Shown: positions 1 to 8,626, counted from the first letter of the stretch. The stretch: DNA of 60,040 nt from an uncultured Lachnospiraceae bacterium (GCA_944381405.1 CALWLA010000013.1:1-60040), one strand, 5' to 3'. The notes: a model not told the origin generated them from the letters alone. Numbers and translations: made by a program.

Positions 1-470
1 GTAAAGCCCGTGGGCATCACATCCGTGCTGATGATAGCCTGCTCCGGGCGCAGGCCCTTGGGGATATGCCCCAGATTTTGGTCTGCATCCGGCACATAAA
101 ACCGCTCCGACCACATGCCGTTTCGGTTCCGGCCCAACTGGCTGCCGGAAAAGGGATAGCCCTCGTGACCGGTTCCATCCGGCACCTCCGGCATGACGGC
201 GGAGACCGCCACCAGCTCTCCGGGATGGAAATCCCGCACCTCAGGCCCTGTCTCCAACACCTCCGCCAGGCCCTCATGGCCCAGCACCAGCCCCGGCCTC
301 CGGGGGCCGTTTCCGGCAAACACCGTATGCACGTCTGAAGAACAGGGCGTGATGAACCGGGGCCGCAGGATGGCGCCCCGCCTGTGTTCCTCCGTTTCCG
401 GCGACAGAACCACCTCCGGGATCTCCTGCTGCCGGATCACGCCCTTTTCCGTAAATACATATGCCTTCAT
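1..470 (-). CDS. Zinc-dependent medium-chain alcohol dehydrogenase, 3' part cut by window edge
   Basis: The first 156 residues are in the window; the gene runs off the left edge. The N-terminal GroES-like fold carries a PCSSDVHTVF motif with Cys43, then GHE at 64-66 (His65, Glu66) and Asp150 in DVMPTG. This Cys/His/Asp zinc pattern and the spacing resemble the NADP-dependent secondary alcohol (isopropanol) dehydrogenases of Thermoanaerobacter and Clostridium rather than the four-cysteine structural-zinc enzymes. The start ATG at 470 overlaps the stop of the upstream SDR gene by 4 nt (ATGA), so the two are translationally coupled. The substrate cannot be fixed; the SDR and TPP-enzyme partners suggest it may act on a ketone or sugar intermediate (inference). 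Confidence 0.85.
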   Translation of the reverse strand, partial: MKAYVFTEKGVIRQQEIPEVVLSPETEEHRRGAILRPRFITPCSSDVHTVFAGNGPRRPGLVLGHEGLAEVLETGPEVRDFHPGELVAVSAVMPEVPDGTGHEGYPFSGSQLGRNRNGMWSERFYVPDADQNLGHIPKGLRPEQAIISTDVMPTGF

Positions 471-1351
471 CTTGCAGGCCTGTCCTTTCTCTCCGGGGTA
501 AGCATCTGCCAGATGCCCTCCCGGAAGCTGTACCGGGGCGCAAAACCGCATGCCTTCCGCAGCCGTTCCACCGAAGGCCGGAGGGAGACCGCTCCCTCGG
601 CGTTATCTCCCCTTACGCCAAAGCAAAGCGGGCTTTTGCTGCCCATAAGCTCCCGCAGCTCCTCCACATAGCTTCTCAAAGGCCGGATATCTCCCGATGC
701 CACGTTGTAGATGCCCTCTGCGGTTTCGGAAAACAGCAGGGCCGTCATGGCCTCCACCGCATCCGCGATATACATATAGTCCCAGTCCTGACTGCAGAGG
801 CCAAGCTCCATGGGACTGTCCTCCTGAAAATGCCGCAGGCAGGTGCTGATGAGGGAGGTCCCGTGGTCTCCCGGGCCGTATACGGAGAAAAACCGCAGGT
901 GCAGAAACCGCAGCTCACCCTCCTCTTCCTCATTCCGGGCCCTGACCCAGCGGCTGCCCAGCTGGCCGAAGAAAAGCTTGGCCTTGCCGTATTCGCTTTT
1001 TGGCATGCACCGGGCGTCCTCCCGCTGGAGGCCCTCCGGGTCCAGGGCCGCGCCGCCGTACTCCGCCTGGGATCCGGCAAAAAGAAACCGGCTGCAGCCA
1101 AGCTCCGAGGCTGTTTTCAGCGCCGCCATGGACATCTCCACATTGTAGTCCTGAATGCTCCTGTCGCTCCTTCCGGCGCTGCCGACTCCCGCCCAGGCCA
1201 GATGCACAAAAGCCTCCGCCTTTTCCGGAAGGGCTTTTGCTTCTTCGATGCTGTGGCGGAGGGGATACAGCTCCACCTGCTCCAGGCTCTTCAGTTTTTC
1301 GCACAAGGCGCGCCCCAGAAAGCTGGTGGCGCCAGTTACGATCACCCGCAC
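467..1351 (-). CDS. NAD(P)-dependent epimerase/dehydratase (extended SDR)
   Basis: A 294-residue extended short-chain dehydrogenase. The Rossmann motif TGATSFLG is at residues 6-13. Ser94, Tyr121 and Lys125 (YGKAK) form the expected catalytic triad. Such enzymes usually act on nucleotide sugars (epimerase, dehydratase or 4-ketoreductase); the exact activity cannot be read from the sequence. The start is GTG at 1351 with only a weak purine stretch upstream. It lies 61 nt downstream of the TPP enzyme and overlaps the alcohol dehydrogenase by 4 nt, so all three look like one operon. A role in modified or branched sugar synthesis is plausible because YerE/YerF-type systems also pair a TPP enzyme with a reductase, but this is inference. 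Confidence 0.85.
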   Translation of the reverse strand: MRVIVTGATSFLGRALCEKLKSLEQVELYPLRHSIEEAKALPEKAEAFVHLAWAGVGSAGRSDRSIQDYNVEMSMAALKTASELGCSRFLFAGSQAEYGGAALDPEGLQREDARCMPKSEYGKAKLFFGQLGSRWVRARNEEEEGELRFLHLRFFSVYGPGDHGTSLISTCLRHFQEDSPMELGLCSQDWDYMYIADAVEAMTALLFSETAEGIYNVASGDIRPLRSYVEELRELMGSKSPLCFGVRGDNAEGAVSLRPSVERLRKACGFAPRYSFREGIWQMLTPERKDRPAR

Positions 1352-1412
1352 GTCTGCCTGCCTTTCTACCGCTCCGGAAGCATCCTCTGAGGCTTCCGGA
1401 GGTACTTCTTTA

Positions 1413-3605
1413 TTATAGCCGTTTAACGATCATGTTCTGTTCCATTTCCTCATCGGAAAGGAAGGGGGTAAGATCCTCCAGGGGCGGGCTCACCAGGCTT
1501 CCGTCCGGCAGCTTTTTCGCTGAGGATTTTGGTTCAAAATTCTGATCGTGGGACACCAGCACCTCGCAGATCACCGGGCCCTCCATGGACAGGGTCTTTT
1601 CCACCGCTGCCGAAAGCTCCGTGTTGTGCTCCGCCCGCACATAAGGGAACCCAAAGGCTACAGCCAGCCTTCCGAAATCCGGAAAGCTCAGATCCCGGCT
1701 GTCCTCTCCGATTCCTACAAAGGGTTCGTCACCGAAGAGGTTGCTCTGGGTCTGGCGGATGCTGTGATAGCCGCCGTTGTTGATGATAAAGAGCTTGATG
1801 GGCATCCCGTGGCTTACGATGGTCTGCAGCTCCTGCAGATTCATCATGATGGAGCCGTCTCCCGTGACGCAGATCAGATCATGGGCATAGTAGGGCGGAT
1901 AATGCTCGTGAAGGCCCTTCCAGAAGGGATCCCGCCGTCCCGTCTCCAGCTCTCCCAGAGCGTATGCCTTGTCCGCATTGAGCCGCTGCTGCCGGGCCGC
2001 TTCGTCCGTTGCTGCCCGGTCCTTTCCGGAAAGTAGCTCCTGCAGCTCCTGTGACTCCGCCGCCCGTTTCCGAACGTCGTGGCAGGCCACGCAGGCCCCG
2101 ATAGCCGCCGGCAGGTCGTAGCCCATGCTGGCGATGGCGGAATTGGAGATAAAACGGGTCCCCGGCTTGATGATATAGCTGTGGCCGCCCACCACACAGG
2201 CGGAGCCGTTTCCCACCACCGTGATCTGATCCCGGGACAGGCTGTCGCTTAATACCCGGATAAATTCGTATACGTTGGCCGGTTCGTCGGAGCCGTGGGC
2301 TGCATATCTGTCCTGATAGACCGGATAGGTCTTTTTCCAGTGGGCGCAGGTCTCCAGCCAGGTCTTTCCGGGGAGGCCGCTGCCGCCGCCAAAGAGGCAG
2401 GAGGCCGCCTCGTCCTTTTCCCCGTAGGGATAATCCTTTAACCGCTCCGGCTGGTCGAAAAGGCTGCCATGGCCCTTATACCCCAGTTCTTTGAGCCGTT
2501 CGATCAATGCCCGCAGCAGCACCGCTGCATCGGCGTGTACCGGCAGGTCGCAGTGTACCGAGGGCTTTTTCAGCTCTTCCTCGTCCACATCGCAGCAGAT
2601 GACATAGGCCTCTCTGGCCCAGGTCTGATAATTATAGCCTACCTGACGGATGCTGAGGCGGGAACCCACCGCAAAGATCAGGTCGCTGTTCTGCACCGCG
2701 AAATTGCCGGGCCGGTCTCCCATGTTTCCGGGGCGTCCCGCATAGAGGGGATGGCAGTCTGGGATGGTGTCCTGATTGTTCCAGCCGGTCACCACCGGGA
2801 TTCCCAGAAGATCCGCCGCCTCCAGGAAAAGGGTATGGGCCCCTGCGATGCGCAGGCCGTTTCCGGTATAGAATACCGGCCGCTCCGCCTTCCCGATGCG
2901 CTGGATGATCTCGTCGATCACAGGGCTGTCCTTGGTAAGGGCCTCGGGCCGATGCTGCAGCTTCTGCTTAAGGTCCGCATCCAGCTTGCCGCCGCTGCCC
3001 TCCAGGATGGAAAGCCGCTGGGCCTGCTCCGCCTCGTAAGCCTCCGGAGAAAAGCCCATGAGCTTTTCCTCCTCCACATAGGCTCCCTGCACGTCCAGAG
3101 GGATATCCAGCCAGCAGGGGCCTGGACGTCCCGTCTGGGACAGGTAGATGCACTTTTCCACCTCGTACCGGATGCGGTTGGGATCCGTCACCATCTCGCT
3201 GTATTTCGTCATGCAGTCGATGCTTTTGGTGATGTCGAACTCCTGGTCTCCCATGGCCCGGATGCCGACGCCGGACCAGCGGGCGGTGGTATCATACCGG
3301 ACCTGGCCCGACAGCACGATCATGGGGATGGAATCCAGCCAGGCACCCACCACGCCGGTAATGGCGTTGGTGCCGCCGGGGCCGGTGGTGACGCAGAGGC
3401 AGGCTGGCTTGTTGTATACCCTGGCGTAGGCCTCTGCGGCGATGGCGCAGGCCTGCTCGTGGTGCATGTACAGGGTCCGGATGCCCGGGGCATGGCCGAT
3501 GCCGTCATTTAAGTGCATGGCGCCGCCGCCGGTAACAGAAAAGCACTGGGTGATGCCGTTCCGTTCCAGCAACTTGGCGATAAGTTTTGCAACCTTTATT
3601 TTCAT
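1413..3605 (-). CDS. Thiamine-pyrophosphate enzyme, acetolactate-synthase-like, with extra insertions
   Basis: A 730-residue member of the acetolactate synthase/benzoylformate decarboxylase superfamily. The N-terminal pyrimidine-binding domain holds the catalytic Glu in HHEQA (near residue 50) and TTGPGGTNA. The C-terminal PP domain holds GDGS at 582-585 followed by NN about 25 residues later, the thiamine diphosphate/Mg site. Family members are usually about 550-600 residues. The excess comes from about 30 extra residues near 390-420 and about 65 charged residues (508-577) placed directly before the GDG motif. The frame is intact, so this is not a frameshift. The ATG at 3605 has AGGAGA 11 nt upstream. 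It heads the operon with the SDR and alcohol dehydrogenase genes. The substrate is unknown; classic acetolactate synthase is less likely because no ilvN-type small subunit is adjacent. Confidence 0.8.
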   Translation of the reverse strand: MKIKVAKLIAKLLERNGITQCFSVTGGGAMHLNDGIGHAPGIRTLYMHHEQACAIAAEAYARVYNKPACLCVTTGPGGTNAITGVVGAWLDSIPMIVLSGQVRYDTTARWSGVGIRAMGDQEFDITKSIDCMTKYSEMVTDPNRIRYEVEKCIYLSQTGRPGPCWLDIPLDVQGAYVEEEKLMGFSPEAYEAEQAQRLSILEGSGGKLDADLKQKLQHRPEALTKDSPVIDEIIQRIGKAERPVFYTGNGLRIAGAHTLFLEAADLLGIPVVTGWNNQDTIPDCHPLYAGRPGNMGDRPGNFAVQNSDLIFAVGSRLSIRQVGYNYQTWAREAYVICCDVDEEELKKPSVHCDLPVHADAAVLLRALIERLKELGYKGHGSLFDQPERLKDYPYGEKDEAASCLFGGGSGLPGKTWLETCAHWKKTYPVYQDRYAAHGSDEPANVYEFIRVLSDSLSRDQITVVGNGSACVVGGHSYIIKPGTRFISNSAIASMGYDLPAAIGACVACHDVRKRAAESQELQELLSGKDRAATDEAARQQRLNADKAYALGELETGRRDPFWKGLHEHYPPYYAHDLICVTGDGSIMMNLQELQTIVSHGMPIKLFIINNGGYHSIRQTQSNLFGDEPFVGIGEDSRDLSFPDFGRLAVAFGFPYVRAEHNTELSAAVEKTLSMEGPVICEVLVSHDQNFEPKSSAKKLPDGSLVSPPLEDLTPFLSDEEMEQNMIVKRL

Positions 3606-3658
3606 AGTCCAATTCTTCTCCTGATGTTCGTATCTGGTTCAAGTATCCAATCCGGTCT

Positions 3659-3667
3659 AGTATACCA
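3659..3667 (-). promoter_or_regulatory. Extended -10 promoter for the TPP enzyme operon
   Basis: On the minus strand TGGTATACT gives an extended -10 (TG-N-TATACT, hexamer 3659-3664). No good -35 is present at 16-18 nt, which fits an extended -10 promoter. It starts only about 10 nt after the terminator hairpin of the upstream gene. Confidence 0.4.
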
Positions 3668-3700
3668 CAAAAAGGAAGCCGCCGGGAACGGCTCCCTCCT
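3668..3700 (-). terminator. Rho-independent terminator of the alpha-hydroxy-acid oxidase gene
   Basis: On the minus strand GGAGGGAGCCG and CGGCTTCC flank a TTCCCGG loop and are followed by TTTTTG. The stem is imperfect (3-nt bulge) but has a GC-rich core and a T-run. The run overlaps the region just upstream of the next -10. Confidence 0.55.
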
Positions 3701-3744
3701 TTTTTCCGCTTTTTTTATAAAATCGTAATGATTGCCCTCGACCC

Positions 3745-4779
3745 TTACAGCCGCACCATGTCCCGGCTGATCTCCGAGAGGCTGGCTGCGCCGCACATGG
3801 CCATGGTGTCCTTAAGCTCCTCTCCCAGCTTGTCCGTAAGGAGTCGGACCCCTTCTTCTCCGCCGCCGTAGACTGCCGTCACATAGGGCCTTGCCACCAG
3901 CACCCCGTCCGCTCCGAGGGCCAGGGCCTTAAAGATATCCACTCCGCTTCTGAGACCGCCGTCCACCAGGATCCTCATCCAAGGTGCCCGTTCCTTTACT
4001 GCCGCGGCGATCTCAGGAAGCACCTCTGCGGTAGCCGGGCACTGATCCTGCACTCTGCCGCCGTGATTGGAAACGATGATGCCCGAAGCGCCTGCTTCCG
4101 CCGCCTTCATGGCTCCTTTTACGGTCATGATTCCCTTCACGATAAAGGGTATCCCTTTTGCGGTAAAGCCTTCGATGATCTCCCGCAGCTCCTCCACGGA
4201 TTTTCTGCCTGCCGGAGGATCCTGGTCTTTCAGGAAGGGAAGTCCCGCCGCGTCGATGTCCATGGCCACGGCGAAAGCGCCGCTCTCCCGGATCAGCTGC
4301 AGCTTTTCCTCCACCACGTCCCTGCCCCAGGGCTTCACCGTGGGGATGCCGTAGCCTTCATTTTTGCGGATGGCCTCCGCCGCTGCCTCCATGACCCTGG
4401 GATCCGTTCCGTCCCCTGTAAAGGCGGCGATTCCCGCCTTTCTACAGGCCGGTACCAGGATGTCATTGTATTCCATATCCGTGTATTTTTCCCCGTAATG
4501 GAGCTTTACCGCCCCCACGGGACCAGCAAATATAGGATACCGGAACTGTTTTCCGAAAAGCTCCAGGGAGGCGTCGATGTCCCTGTACTCCGTCAGGGTA
4601 TCCATGTTGACCCTGATCTCCTGCCATTTCTCGTAATTGCGGATGGCGGTGTCCCCAACGCCCTTTGCGCCGGGCCCCGGCATCCGGTTCCCGCAGGCCC
4701 TTCCGTTGCAGACCGGACAGGCCTTGCAATATGGGCCGGAGCAGCCTCTGGCGTTTTCCAAAACATCCTGATATGTCAT
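3745..4779 (-). CDS. FMN-dependent alpha-hydroxy-acid oxidizing protein with Cys-rich N-terminus
   Basis: A 344-residue member of the L-lactate/glycolate oxidase family (TIM barrel, FMN). The catalytic SNHGGR motif lies in the C-terminal half, and VDGGLRSG followed by GADGVLVARP binds the FMN phosphate. The first 30 residues carry five cysteines (Cys13, 18, 21, 24, 29), spaced like a metal or Fe-S site, which classic lactate oxidases lack. The ATG at 4779 was preferred over one 33 nt upstream because AAGGAGG sits 8 nt before it. The expected reaction is oxidation of a 2-hydroxy acid to a 2-oxo acid; the electron acceptor and substrate are unknown. A terminator separates it from the TPP operon. 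Confidence 0.85.
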   Translation of the reverse strand: MTYQDVLENARGCSGPYCKACPVCNGRACGNRMPGPGAKGVGDTAIRNYEKWQEIRVNMDTLTEYRDIDASLELFGKQFRYPIFAGPVGAVKLHYGEKYTDMEYNDILVPACRKAGIAAFTGDGTDPRVMEAAAEAIRKNEGYGIPTVKPWGRDVVEEKLQLIRESGAFAVAMDIDAAGLPFLKDQDPPAGRKSVEELREIIEGFTAKGIPFIVKGIMTVKGAMKAAEAGASGIIVSNHGGRVQDQCPATAEVLPEIAAAVKERAPWMRILVDGGLRSGVDIFKALALGADGVLVARPYVTAVYGGGEEGVRLLTDKLGEELKDTMAMCGAASLSEISRDMVRL

Positions 4780-4826
4780 TTGATTTTCCTCCTTGGTTCG
4801 ATGGCTGAGCACAGCTTATAATCAAA

Positions 4827-4878
4827 AATATTCCCTTCAGTCCCAGTTTATCACAGAAAGGAACCGATTGGGAATATT
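4827..4878. repeat. 9-bp inverted repeat AATATTCCC/GGGAATATT
   Basis: Perfect 9-bp arms (4827-4835 and 4870-4878) flank 34 nt between the HD-domain gene and the FMN-enzyme start. Read on the minus strand the second arm is followed by TTTTG. It could be a weak terminator of the HD gene or part of the 5' leader of the FMN enzyme; the sequence alone does not decide. Confidence 0.45.
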
Positions 4879-4898
4879 CTTTATCCGTTTCTCCCGTA

Positions 4899-5600
4899 TC
4901 AGCACACCCGGCTGCCGTTGGCCTCCAGCCGGAATTTCCAGCCCAGCACCTCCGCCGCCCGCCTGCACATGAGCATCCGCTCCAGGAAGATCTCAAAATA
5001 ATCCATCACCGTGCACATGGAATCGTCCAGCTCCATTTCCATCTGGATGGTCTTTTTCTCCTGCTTCACCAGAAGCTTTGCGGACAGCACCGCATAGTTC
5101 ACCCGGTCATGGGCGTCAAAGGCCGCCCGGTTTTTGTTCCGGACACGATTGCGGCGCACATCGGTCTTGTCCGCCAGGATCAGGGCTGCGGAAACCGGGT
5201 CCACTGCCGTTCCGGTGCTCTCGTCATGGTGCCCGATGGCGGTCATGACCCGGATGGCGTCGGCCATATCCATCCCTTCCTTCTGTAAGATCCCATAGGC
5301 CAGGATGGCTCCGCTGTGGGCGTGGTCGTGGCGGTTCACGCTGTTTCCGATGTCGTGCATATAGCCCGCCACCATGGCCAGCTCCACCTCCTTTTGGGAA
5401 TACCCCAGCTCAGACAAAAGCCGTCCCGCTGTCTCCGCCACCTTGGCCGCGTGCTTTTCCGAATGCTCCGTATAGCCCAGGGCGCCCAGGACCTCGTTGC
5501 CCCGCCGGATCAGCTCCTTTACCTCTTCGTTCTTCCGTATTTTCTGATAAAAGGGAAACTGCGCCTTCCCTTTCTTTTCCTTCTTTTCCGTTTTCTCCAT
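4899..5600 (-). CDS. HD-domain phosphohydrolase
   Basis: A 233-residue HD-superfamily protein. His50, the paired His82-Asp83 (YMHDIGN), the HDHAHSG stretch at 91-97 and a later IGHHDE with DKTD match the metal-binding order of HD hydrolases. These enzymes cleave phosphate esters of nucleotides or signalling molecules; no additional domain narrows the substrate. The first 13 residues are strongly charged (KTEKKEKKGK). The ATG at 5600 has AAGGAG 6 nt upstream. It is codirectional with the FMN enzyme about 120 nt downstream; cotranscription is possible but not shown. Confidence 0.85.
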   Translation of the reverse strand: MEKTEKKEKKGKAQFPFYQKIRKNEEVKELIRRGNEVLGALGYTEHSEKHAAKVAETAGRLLSELGYSQKEVELAMVAGYMHDIGNSVNRHDHAHSGAILAYGILQKEGMDMADAIRVMTAIGHHDESTGTAVDPVSAALILADKTDVRRNRVRNKNRAAFDAHDRVNYAVLSAKLLVKQEKKTIQMEMELDDSMCTVMDYFEIFLERMLMCRRAAEVLGWKFRLEANGSRVC

Positions 5601-5757
5601 CGATCTGCTCCTTCTTCTATTTTTTCATAGGTCATTTCTTTATCATAAAGAACCTCTGTCTGATTTCCATCATATTCTCGTAAAGCTTTTGTAAAATCCA
5701 TGAATTGCATTCGTTCACGATGCAGGATATAATAAAAATATCAAAAAATGGAGCGAA

Positions 5758-6923
5758 ATGGAAAATATGCTTGAGCAACTAATTGCCGAAGCAACAGAAT
5801 GCGATTTCAAGGTTGCCGTAGAAAAGAAAAAACCAAAAAGCTGGCTGAAAAGCGTAAGTGCTTTTTCCAATAACGAACTGATCCTTAAAGGAACGAATCG
5901 TTCTTTTGATACATTGGTCACGGATGCCGTAAAAAAGGATTACAGCTTTACTCTCTTAGAAGCGACTTACCGGGAACGAACCGGCCTGCATTTTGAGCCT
6001 GAGGACTACTTTTCCTTTGGTCTCACCGATAAGCACGGCTTTCTGACCAATGCTGGGCGATTGATGACTGACCAGCATATAGTCTATAATTCCAGAATGT
6101 TCTGCACGCGTTGGAATGGCTTGGAAAAAGGGTCTATCTTTGACGACGCCTTGGATGATAAGGAATACGAAGGAAATCGGATTTATCTGCTGAACAGTGG
6201 CTGCGAATTTATCCGCAACAATTCCAAAGTGCGTTTTTCAAAAAAGCACGTTACCGCATAGATAAGCCAGATTATGCCGAGCGGGCCGTGACTGAGGCAG
6301 TTGTCAATGCATTGATTCACCGCGACTATATCGTGATGGGCAGTGAAATACACATTGATATGTTCGATGATCGTGTAGAAATTGTATCACCTGGCGGGAT
6401 GTTTGAGGGTGTACCCATTCAAGAATGTGATATAAATTCCATTCGTTCTGTCCGTCGCAATCCCGTCATTGCAGACTTATTTCATCGTATGAAGTATATG
6501 GAACGCCGGGGCAGCGGCTTACGTAAAATCGTGCATGAGACAGAGAAATTGCCTGGCTATACAGAAATGTGCCGGCCAGAATTTTATTCTACACCAACAG
6601 ATTTCCGGGTTGTTCTGAAAAATGTAAACTATATCATGGATGGTGCAACAGGCCATGATACAGGCCATGATACAGGCCATGATGGAACTGTATCCGCCAA
6701 ACGTCTCCAATTGTTGCAATACTGTACTGTAGAACGAAGCCGGGACGAAATACAAGCATTTCTCGGCATCTCCAGCAGAGCCCATTTCAAAAAAACCTAT
6801 TTAAAACCCTTGTTGGAATCTGGACAGCTCAAAATGACACTCCCGGACAAGCCGAAAAGCCAACATCAAAAGTATATAACAGCGCAAAAAGATCCACAGG
6901 ATAAGGAAGCCCACCAATGTTAA
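5758..6923 (+). pseudogene. Broken AlbA_2 / HATPase_c_4 ATP-binding regulator gene
   Basis: Two consecutive frames on the plus strand (5758-6261 and 6288-6923) together match the family of Schlafen AlbA_2-type proteins with a C-terminal ATPase-like domain, as recalled. The N-terminal KSWLKSVSAFSN block, which should continue into the glycine-rich part of AlbA_2, jumps directly to NELILKGTNRSF, suggesting an in-frame loss of roughly 80 residues. A one-base shift then occurs around a TTTTT-C-AAAAAA tract (6235-6246): the first frame stops at 6261 while RIDKPDYAERAV continues in another frame. The second half keeps the ATPase-like HRDY, SPGGMF and RRGSGL motifs and a GHDTGHDTGHD linker. Base composition is lower in GC (28 of 60 in 6361-6420) than in neighbours, suggesting acquisition and decay. 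Confidence 0.75.
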
Positions 6924-6937
6924 AGAAGGAGAACGCT

Positions 6938-7576
6938 ATGAATAAGATAGCCAGCTATATCGATCACACCATGTTAAAGGCAGATGCCCCGGAGGAACTG
7001 ATCCGGCGCTACTGCCAGGAAGCCAGGGAGCTACAGTTCTGCTCCGTCTGTGTCAACACCTGCCATGTGCCTCTGGTGGCCCGGGAGCTTTCCGGCTCCG
7101 GCGTAAAGACCTGCTGCGTGGTAGGATTTCCCCTGGGGGCCATGTCCACTGCCGCAAAGGCCTATGAGGCGGCCCAGGCGGTTTCTGAGGGCGCTCAGGA
7201 GGTGGATATGGTCATGAACATCGGAGCCCTGAAGGATGGAAACGACGCCCTTGTGGAAGCGGACATCGCCGCGGTGGTAAAGGCCTCCGCCCCCGCGCTG
7301 GTGAAGGTCATCCTGGAGACCTGCCTGCTGACGGATGAGGAAAAGGTGCGGGCCTGCCAGCTTTCCGTAAAGGCCGGGGCCGCCTTTGTCAAGACCTCCA
7401 CCGGCTTTTCCACCGGAGGCGCTACTCTCACGGACGTGGCGCTTATGAAGAAGACCGTAGGAGACCGGGCAAAGGTAAAGGCCAGCGGCGGCATCCGCAC
7501 CCGGGAGTTCGCAGAGGCCCTGATCGCTGCCGGAGCGGACCGCATCGGCGCAGGAAACGGGATGCTCCTTTTGTAA
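6938..7576 (+). CDS. deoC: Deoxyribose-phosphate aldolase
   Basis: A 212-residue class I aldolase that splits 2-deoxyribose 5-phosphate into glyceraldehyde 3-phosphate and acetaldehyde in deoxynucleoside catabolism. The Schiff-base lysine is Lys152 in VKTSTGFS, with Lys181 in KASGGIRT and Asp90 in VDMVMN completing the catalytic set. The ATG at 6938 was chosen over one at 6917 because AAGGAGA sits 7 nt before it and the shorter protein starts where the family does. It stands alone on the plus strand, with no deoxynucleoside phosphorylase or nucleoside transporter beside it, and ends in a strong hairpin terminator. Confidence 0.95.
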   Translation: MNKIASYIDHTMLKADAPEELIRRYCQEARELQFCSVCVNTCHVPLVARELSGSGVKTCCVVGFPLGAMSTAAKAYEAAQAVSEGAQEVDMVMNIGALKDGNDALVEADIAAVVKASAPALVKVILETCLLTDEEKVRACQLSVKAGAAFVKTSTGFSTGGATLTDVALMKKTVGDRAKVKASGGIRTREFAEALIAAGADRIGAGNGMLLL

Positions 7577-7595
7577 CACGCTGATCGGCACATGG

Positions 7596-7618
7596 GCCCC
7601 GCTTCCGCGGGGCTTTTT
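7596..7618 (+). terminator. Terminator of deoC
   Basis: GCCCCGC (7596-7602), loop TTCC, GCGGGGC (7607-7613), then TTTTT. A perfect 7-bp GC-rich stem with a T-run. Confidence 0.9.
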
Positions 7619-7623
7619 CATAC

Positions 7624-7655
7624 AAAAAAGGATGGCGATCTCTCTCCATCCTTTT
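7624..7655 (-). terminator. Terminator of rplM-rpsI
   Basis: On the minus strand AAAAGGATGG (7646-7655) and CCATCCTTTT (7626-7635) form a 10-bp stem around a 10-nt loop, followed by further Ts. It closes the rpsI transcript convergently with the deoC terminator. Confidence 0.85.
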
Positions 7656-7683
7656 GATATATCTGTGTGAGGTTCTCCCAAAG

Positions 7684-8076
7684 TTATCTCTTAGAGAACT
7701 GCGGAGCCTTACGAGCCTTCTTGAGGCCGTACTTTTTACGCTCCTTCATGCGGGAGTCTCTGGTCAGGAAGCCTTCCTTCTTCAGAACCGGTCTGTTCTC
7801 AGCATCCTCCTGAAGGAGTGCTCTGGAAATGCCGTGTCTGATTGCGCCTGCCTGTCCTGCGATTCCGCCGCCGCGAACGTTAACGGTAACATCCATCTTG
7901 CCTTCATTGCCGGTAGCAACGAGGGGCTGACGTACGATCACCTTCAGGGTCTCAAGGCCAAAATACTCGTCAATGTCTTTCTTATTGATGGTGATCTTGC
8001 CGGTACCCGGAGCTACATAGACTCTTGCGATAGATTTTTTTCTGCGGCCTGTGCCGTAATATCTGGCTGCTGACAT
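7684..8076 (-). CDS. rpsI: 30S ribosomal protein S9
   Basis: A 130-residue protein of typical S9 length. [13 protein letters not shown] lies near the N-terminus, NVRGGG and the Gly/Ala-rich [14 protein letters not shown] are in the middle, and the basic tail [12 protein letters not shown] reaches the P-site tRNA in known ribosomes. The ATG at 8076 has AAGGAGGAAATAAC upstream. It is 20 nt downstream of rplM, the usual L13-S9 operon order. Confidence 0.98.
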   Translation of the reverse strand: MSAARYYGTGRRKKSIARVYVAPGTGKITINKKDIDEYFGLETLKVIVRQPLVATGNEGKMDVTVNVRGGGIAGQAGAIRHGISRALLQEDAENRPVLKKEGFLTRDSRMKERKKYGLKKARKAPQFSKR

Positions 8077-8096
8077 GTGTTATTTCCTCCTTTCAA

Positions 8097-8525
8097 TCAG
8101 AATGTAAGCGTTTCCGGCTTCTGTGCTGTGTGCTTGTGATCCGGACCTGCATATACGAAAAGCTTCTTGTACATCTTTGCACCAAGAGCTCCCTTGGGAA
8201 GCATACCCTTTACTGCGCCTTCGATCACGCGCTCCGGATGCTTTGCCAGCATCTCCTTCAGGGTAACGAACTTGGCGCCGCCTACATAATCTGAATGGCT
8301 GAAATAAACCTTGTCATCCATCTTCTTGCCGGTTACCTTAAACTTCTCTGCGTTTACAACGATCACATAATCGCCGCAGTCGAGATAAGGGGTATATGTC
8401 GGCTTGTGCTTGCCTCTCAGTACCTTAGCCACTTCTGAAGCAAGGCGTCCCAGTGTCTTATCCGTCGCGTCAACAACATACCATTTTCTTTCGATGGTTG
8501 ACGGTGTTGCCGTATAACTTTTCAT
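8097..8525 (-). CDS. rplM: 50S ribosomal protein L13
   Basis: A 142-residue L13, an early 50S assembly protein. The core motifs are [16 protein letters not shown] and GKHKPTYTP near the N-terminus and GMLPKGALG in the C-terminal part. The ATG at 8525 was chosen because AGGAGG lies about 7 nt upstream and the family begins here; the open frame extends 20 codons further without a ribosome site. It is the first gene of the rplM-rpsI operon, behind a consensus promoter and a roughly 95-nt leader containing a small hairpin. Confidence 0.98.
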   Translation of the reverse strand: MKSYTATPSTIERKWYVVDATDKTLGRLASEVAKVLRGKHKPTYTPYLDCGDYVIVVNAEKFKVTGKKMDDKVYFSHSDYVGGAKFVTLKEMLAKHPERVIEGAVKGMLPKGALGAKMYKKLFVYAGPDHKHTAQKPETLTF

Positions 8526-8601
8526 GGTTAACCTCCTATTAACTTTACATTCCAAATGCTTCGACCGGGGCTGTGGTGAAGGCATTTCTCTGCTTGATAG
8601 C

Positions 8602-8620
8602 GCTGTTTTCCTGAAACAGC
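8602..8620 (-). promoter_or_regulatory. Hairpin at the 5' end of the rplM leader
   Basis: GCTGTTT and AAACAGC form a 7-bp stem on the minus strand, just after the predicted transcription start. Firmicute rplM-rpsI mRNAs can carry an L13-binding leader, so this may be its first element; homology to that RNA is not established here. Confidence 0.4.
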
Positions 8621-8626
8621 CTTTAT

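Noticed and set aside
5519-5710. A 63-codon minus-strand frame overlapping the HD-domain gene start
   Set aside because: Its second half is the HD gene in another frame and the first 35 residues match nothing I recognise; possibly a relic in the AT-rich stretch, not supported as a gene.
6235-6261. Programmed frameshift in the AlbA-like gene
   Set aside because: The homopolymer tract could slip, but the gene also shows an internal deletion and no typical slippery heptamer with a stimulatory structure, so decay is the simpler reading.
6652-6690. Tandem CAGGCCATGATA repeats as a CRISPR or regulatory repeat
   Set aside because: They encode the GHDTGHD linker of the AlbA-like protein; such linkers are common in the family.
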